Below, piece after piece: positions 6,233-6,487 of a stretch of 6,487 nucleotides of DNA. A model generated the notes under the pieces. That model made no database searches, was not told the origin of the DNA, and worked only from the letters and a program-made list of their open reading frames with translations. Source of the stretch: Methanoculleus sp. Its GTDB lineage: Archaea; Halobacteriota; Methanomicrobia; Methanomicrobiales; Methanoculleaceae. Position 1 is the stretch's first letter, and every line of letters starts with the position of its first letter. The position numbers were made by a program, and so were the translations under genes. The DNA lies in assembly GCA_023230425.1 (NCBI GenBank), contig JALNXI010000110.1, positions 1 through 6,487 of the forward strand, given 5' to 3'.

Positions 6233-6307
6233 ATGCCGCCATCCGGGATGTCCATCACCCGTGCCCGGCAGTTCTCTGCCCCGGGTAGTGCTTCAGCAGA
6301 GAACTGA
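6233..6307 (+). CDS. Possible 24-codon leader ORF before the right-edge gene (doubtful)
   Basis: ATG at 6233 opens 24 codons (MPPSGMSITRARQFSAPGSA, then SAEN) closed by adjacent stops TGA and TAA (6305-6310), in the same frame as the GTG start at 6320. AGGAT directly before the ATG is a poor, too-close ribosome site. The ORF spans both hairpins of this spacer. An ORF this short can arise by chance, and the composition is not informative. Confidence 0.15.
   Translation: MPPSGMSITRARQFSAPGSASAEN
6264..6285 (+). other. Small hairpin competing with the larger inverted repeat
   Basis: GGCAG (6267-6271) pairs with CTGCC (6276-6280) around the TTCT tetraloop. CCC (6264-6266) can extend the stem with GGG (6283-6285) across a CC bulge. 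It uses most of the left arm of the inverted repeat at 6269-6306, so the two structures cannot form on the same RNA molecule. Confidence 0.45.
6269..6306 (+). repeat. Perfect 11-bp inverted repeat upstream of the right-edge gene
   Basis: CAGTTCTCTGC (6269-6279) is exactly complementary to GCAGAGAACTG (6296-6306), with a 16-base loop. It lies 84 bp after phoU and ends 13 bp before the GTG start at 6320. No T-run follows it, so it is not a standard archaeal terminator. It may be an RNA stem that stabilises the pst transcript end, a translation control element for the next gene, or a protein-binding site. Confidence 0.6.
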
Positions 6308-6319
6308 TAATCGATCTCG

Positions 6320-6487
6320 GTGGATCCGACCGAAAATTTCCGTTATCGGGCTCTGGTAAAGCCCACCCTCTTCCGGCTGTCGTTCATCCCTGACGAGATT
6401 GGTGCCGGACCCGGCCTGTCCCTGAGTTCGACCTTTTCTCGCAAGCATGTCCTCATGCTGTGGACCGTGGTGGCTATCGCCATGGGG
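6320..6487 (+). CDS. N-terminal part of an unidentified membrane protein (partial, runs off the window)
   Basis: GTG at 6320 opens 56 codons that remain open to the window end. The two other plus frames both hit stops in the same stretch, and this frame is closed upstream by TAA at 6308-6310. The peptide begins VDPTENFRYRALVKPTLFRL (initiator read as Met). After about 43 polar or mixed residues it enters a hydrophobic stretch, VLMLWTVVAIAMG (44-56), which looks like the start of a first membrane helix. There is no signal peptide at the extreme N-terminus and no strong Shine-Dalgarno. I do not recognise the family. It lies 134 bp after phoU, behind the inverted repeat, so it may be the next gene of the pst transcript or a separate unit. 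The fragment is short, and the exact start could be further downstream. Confidence 0.55.
   Translation, partial: MDPTENFRYRALVKPTLFRLSFIPDEIGAGPGLSLSSTFSRKHVLMLWTVVAIAMG

Noticed and set aside
6240..6250. Short palindrome CATCC-G-GGATG
   Set aside because: It is eleven bases in GC-rich DNA with no positional support, and is likely chance.
1..6487. CRISPR arrays, tRNA or rRNA genes, insertion sequences, att sites
   Set aside because: I saw no regularly spaced repeats, cloverleaf-like segments, transposase motifs or flanking direct repeats in the window.

Overview
This 6.5 kb window looks like chromosome from a moderately high-GC methanogenic archaeon. A Methanomicrobiales member such as Methanoculleus is my guess from memory of similar proteins and promoter style; no search was run. 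The archaeal cues are TATA-rich islands in otherwise GC-rich DNA, GGTGA-type ribosome sites, and a phosphate-uptake regulator that joins an AbrB-type DNA-binding domain to a PhoU domain.

Layout: (1) bases 1-85 may hold the last codons of an unidentified plus-strand gene. (2) A minus-strand pair follows: a 416-residue ion-transporter (IT) superfamily (SLC13/ArsB-like) permease at 95-1345, preceded upstream by an AbrB-PhoU regulator at 1428-2435. (3) A 230-bp divergent intergenic region (2436-2665) carries at least three TATA-like elements and a perfect 7+7 palindrome. (4) A plus-strand phosphate operon follows: one long gene in which PstC and PstA are fused in frame (2666-4756), pstB (4763-5527) and a short phoU (5535-6185). 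(5) A 134-bp spacer contains a strong 11-bp inverted repeat and a competing smaller hairpin, and leads into a GTG-started gene (6320 onward) that runs off the window.

Function: PstCA would form the membrane channel and PstB the ATPase of the high-affinity phosphate importer. PhoU would signal or restrain transport. The divergent AbrB-PhoU protein is the obvious candidate to bind the shared control region and tie transporter expression to phosphate status. The periplasmic binding protein PstS is not encoded here.

Most notable points: the PstC-PstA fusion with an extra hydrophobic hairpin in its linker; the shared palindrome between the divergent promoters; two PhoU-type proteins that retain the acidic metal motif in opposite repeats; and the mutually exclusive hairpins upstream of the right-edge gene. 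Most of the window is a recognisable phosphate-uptake locus. I did not find a clearly new system.
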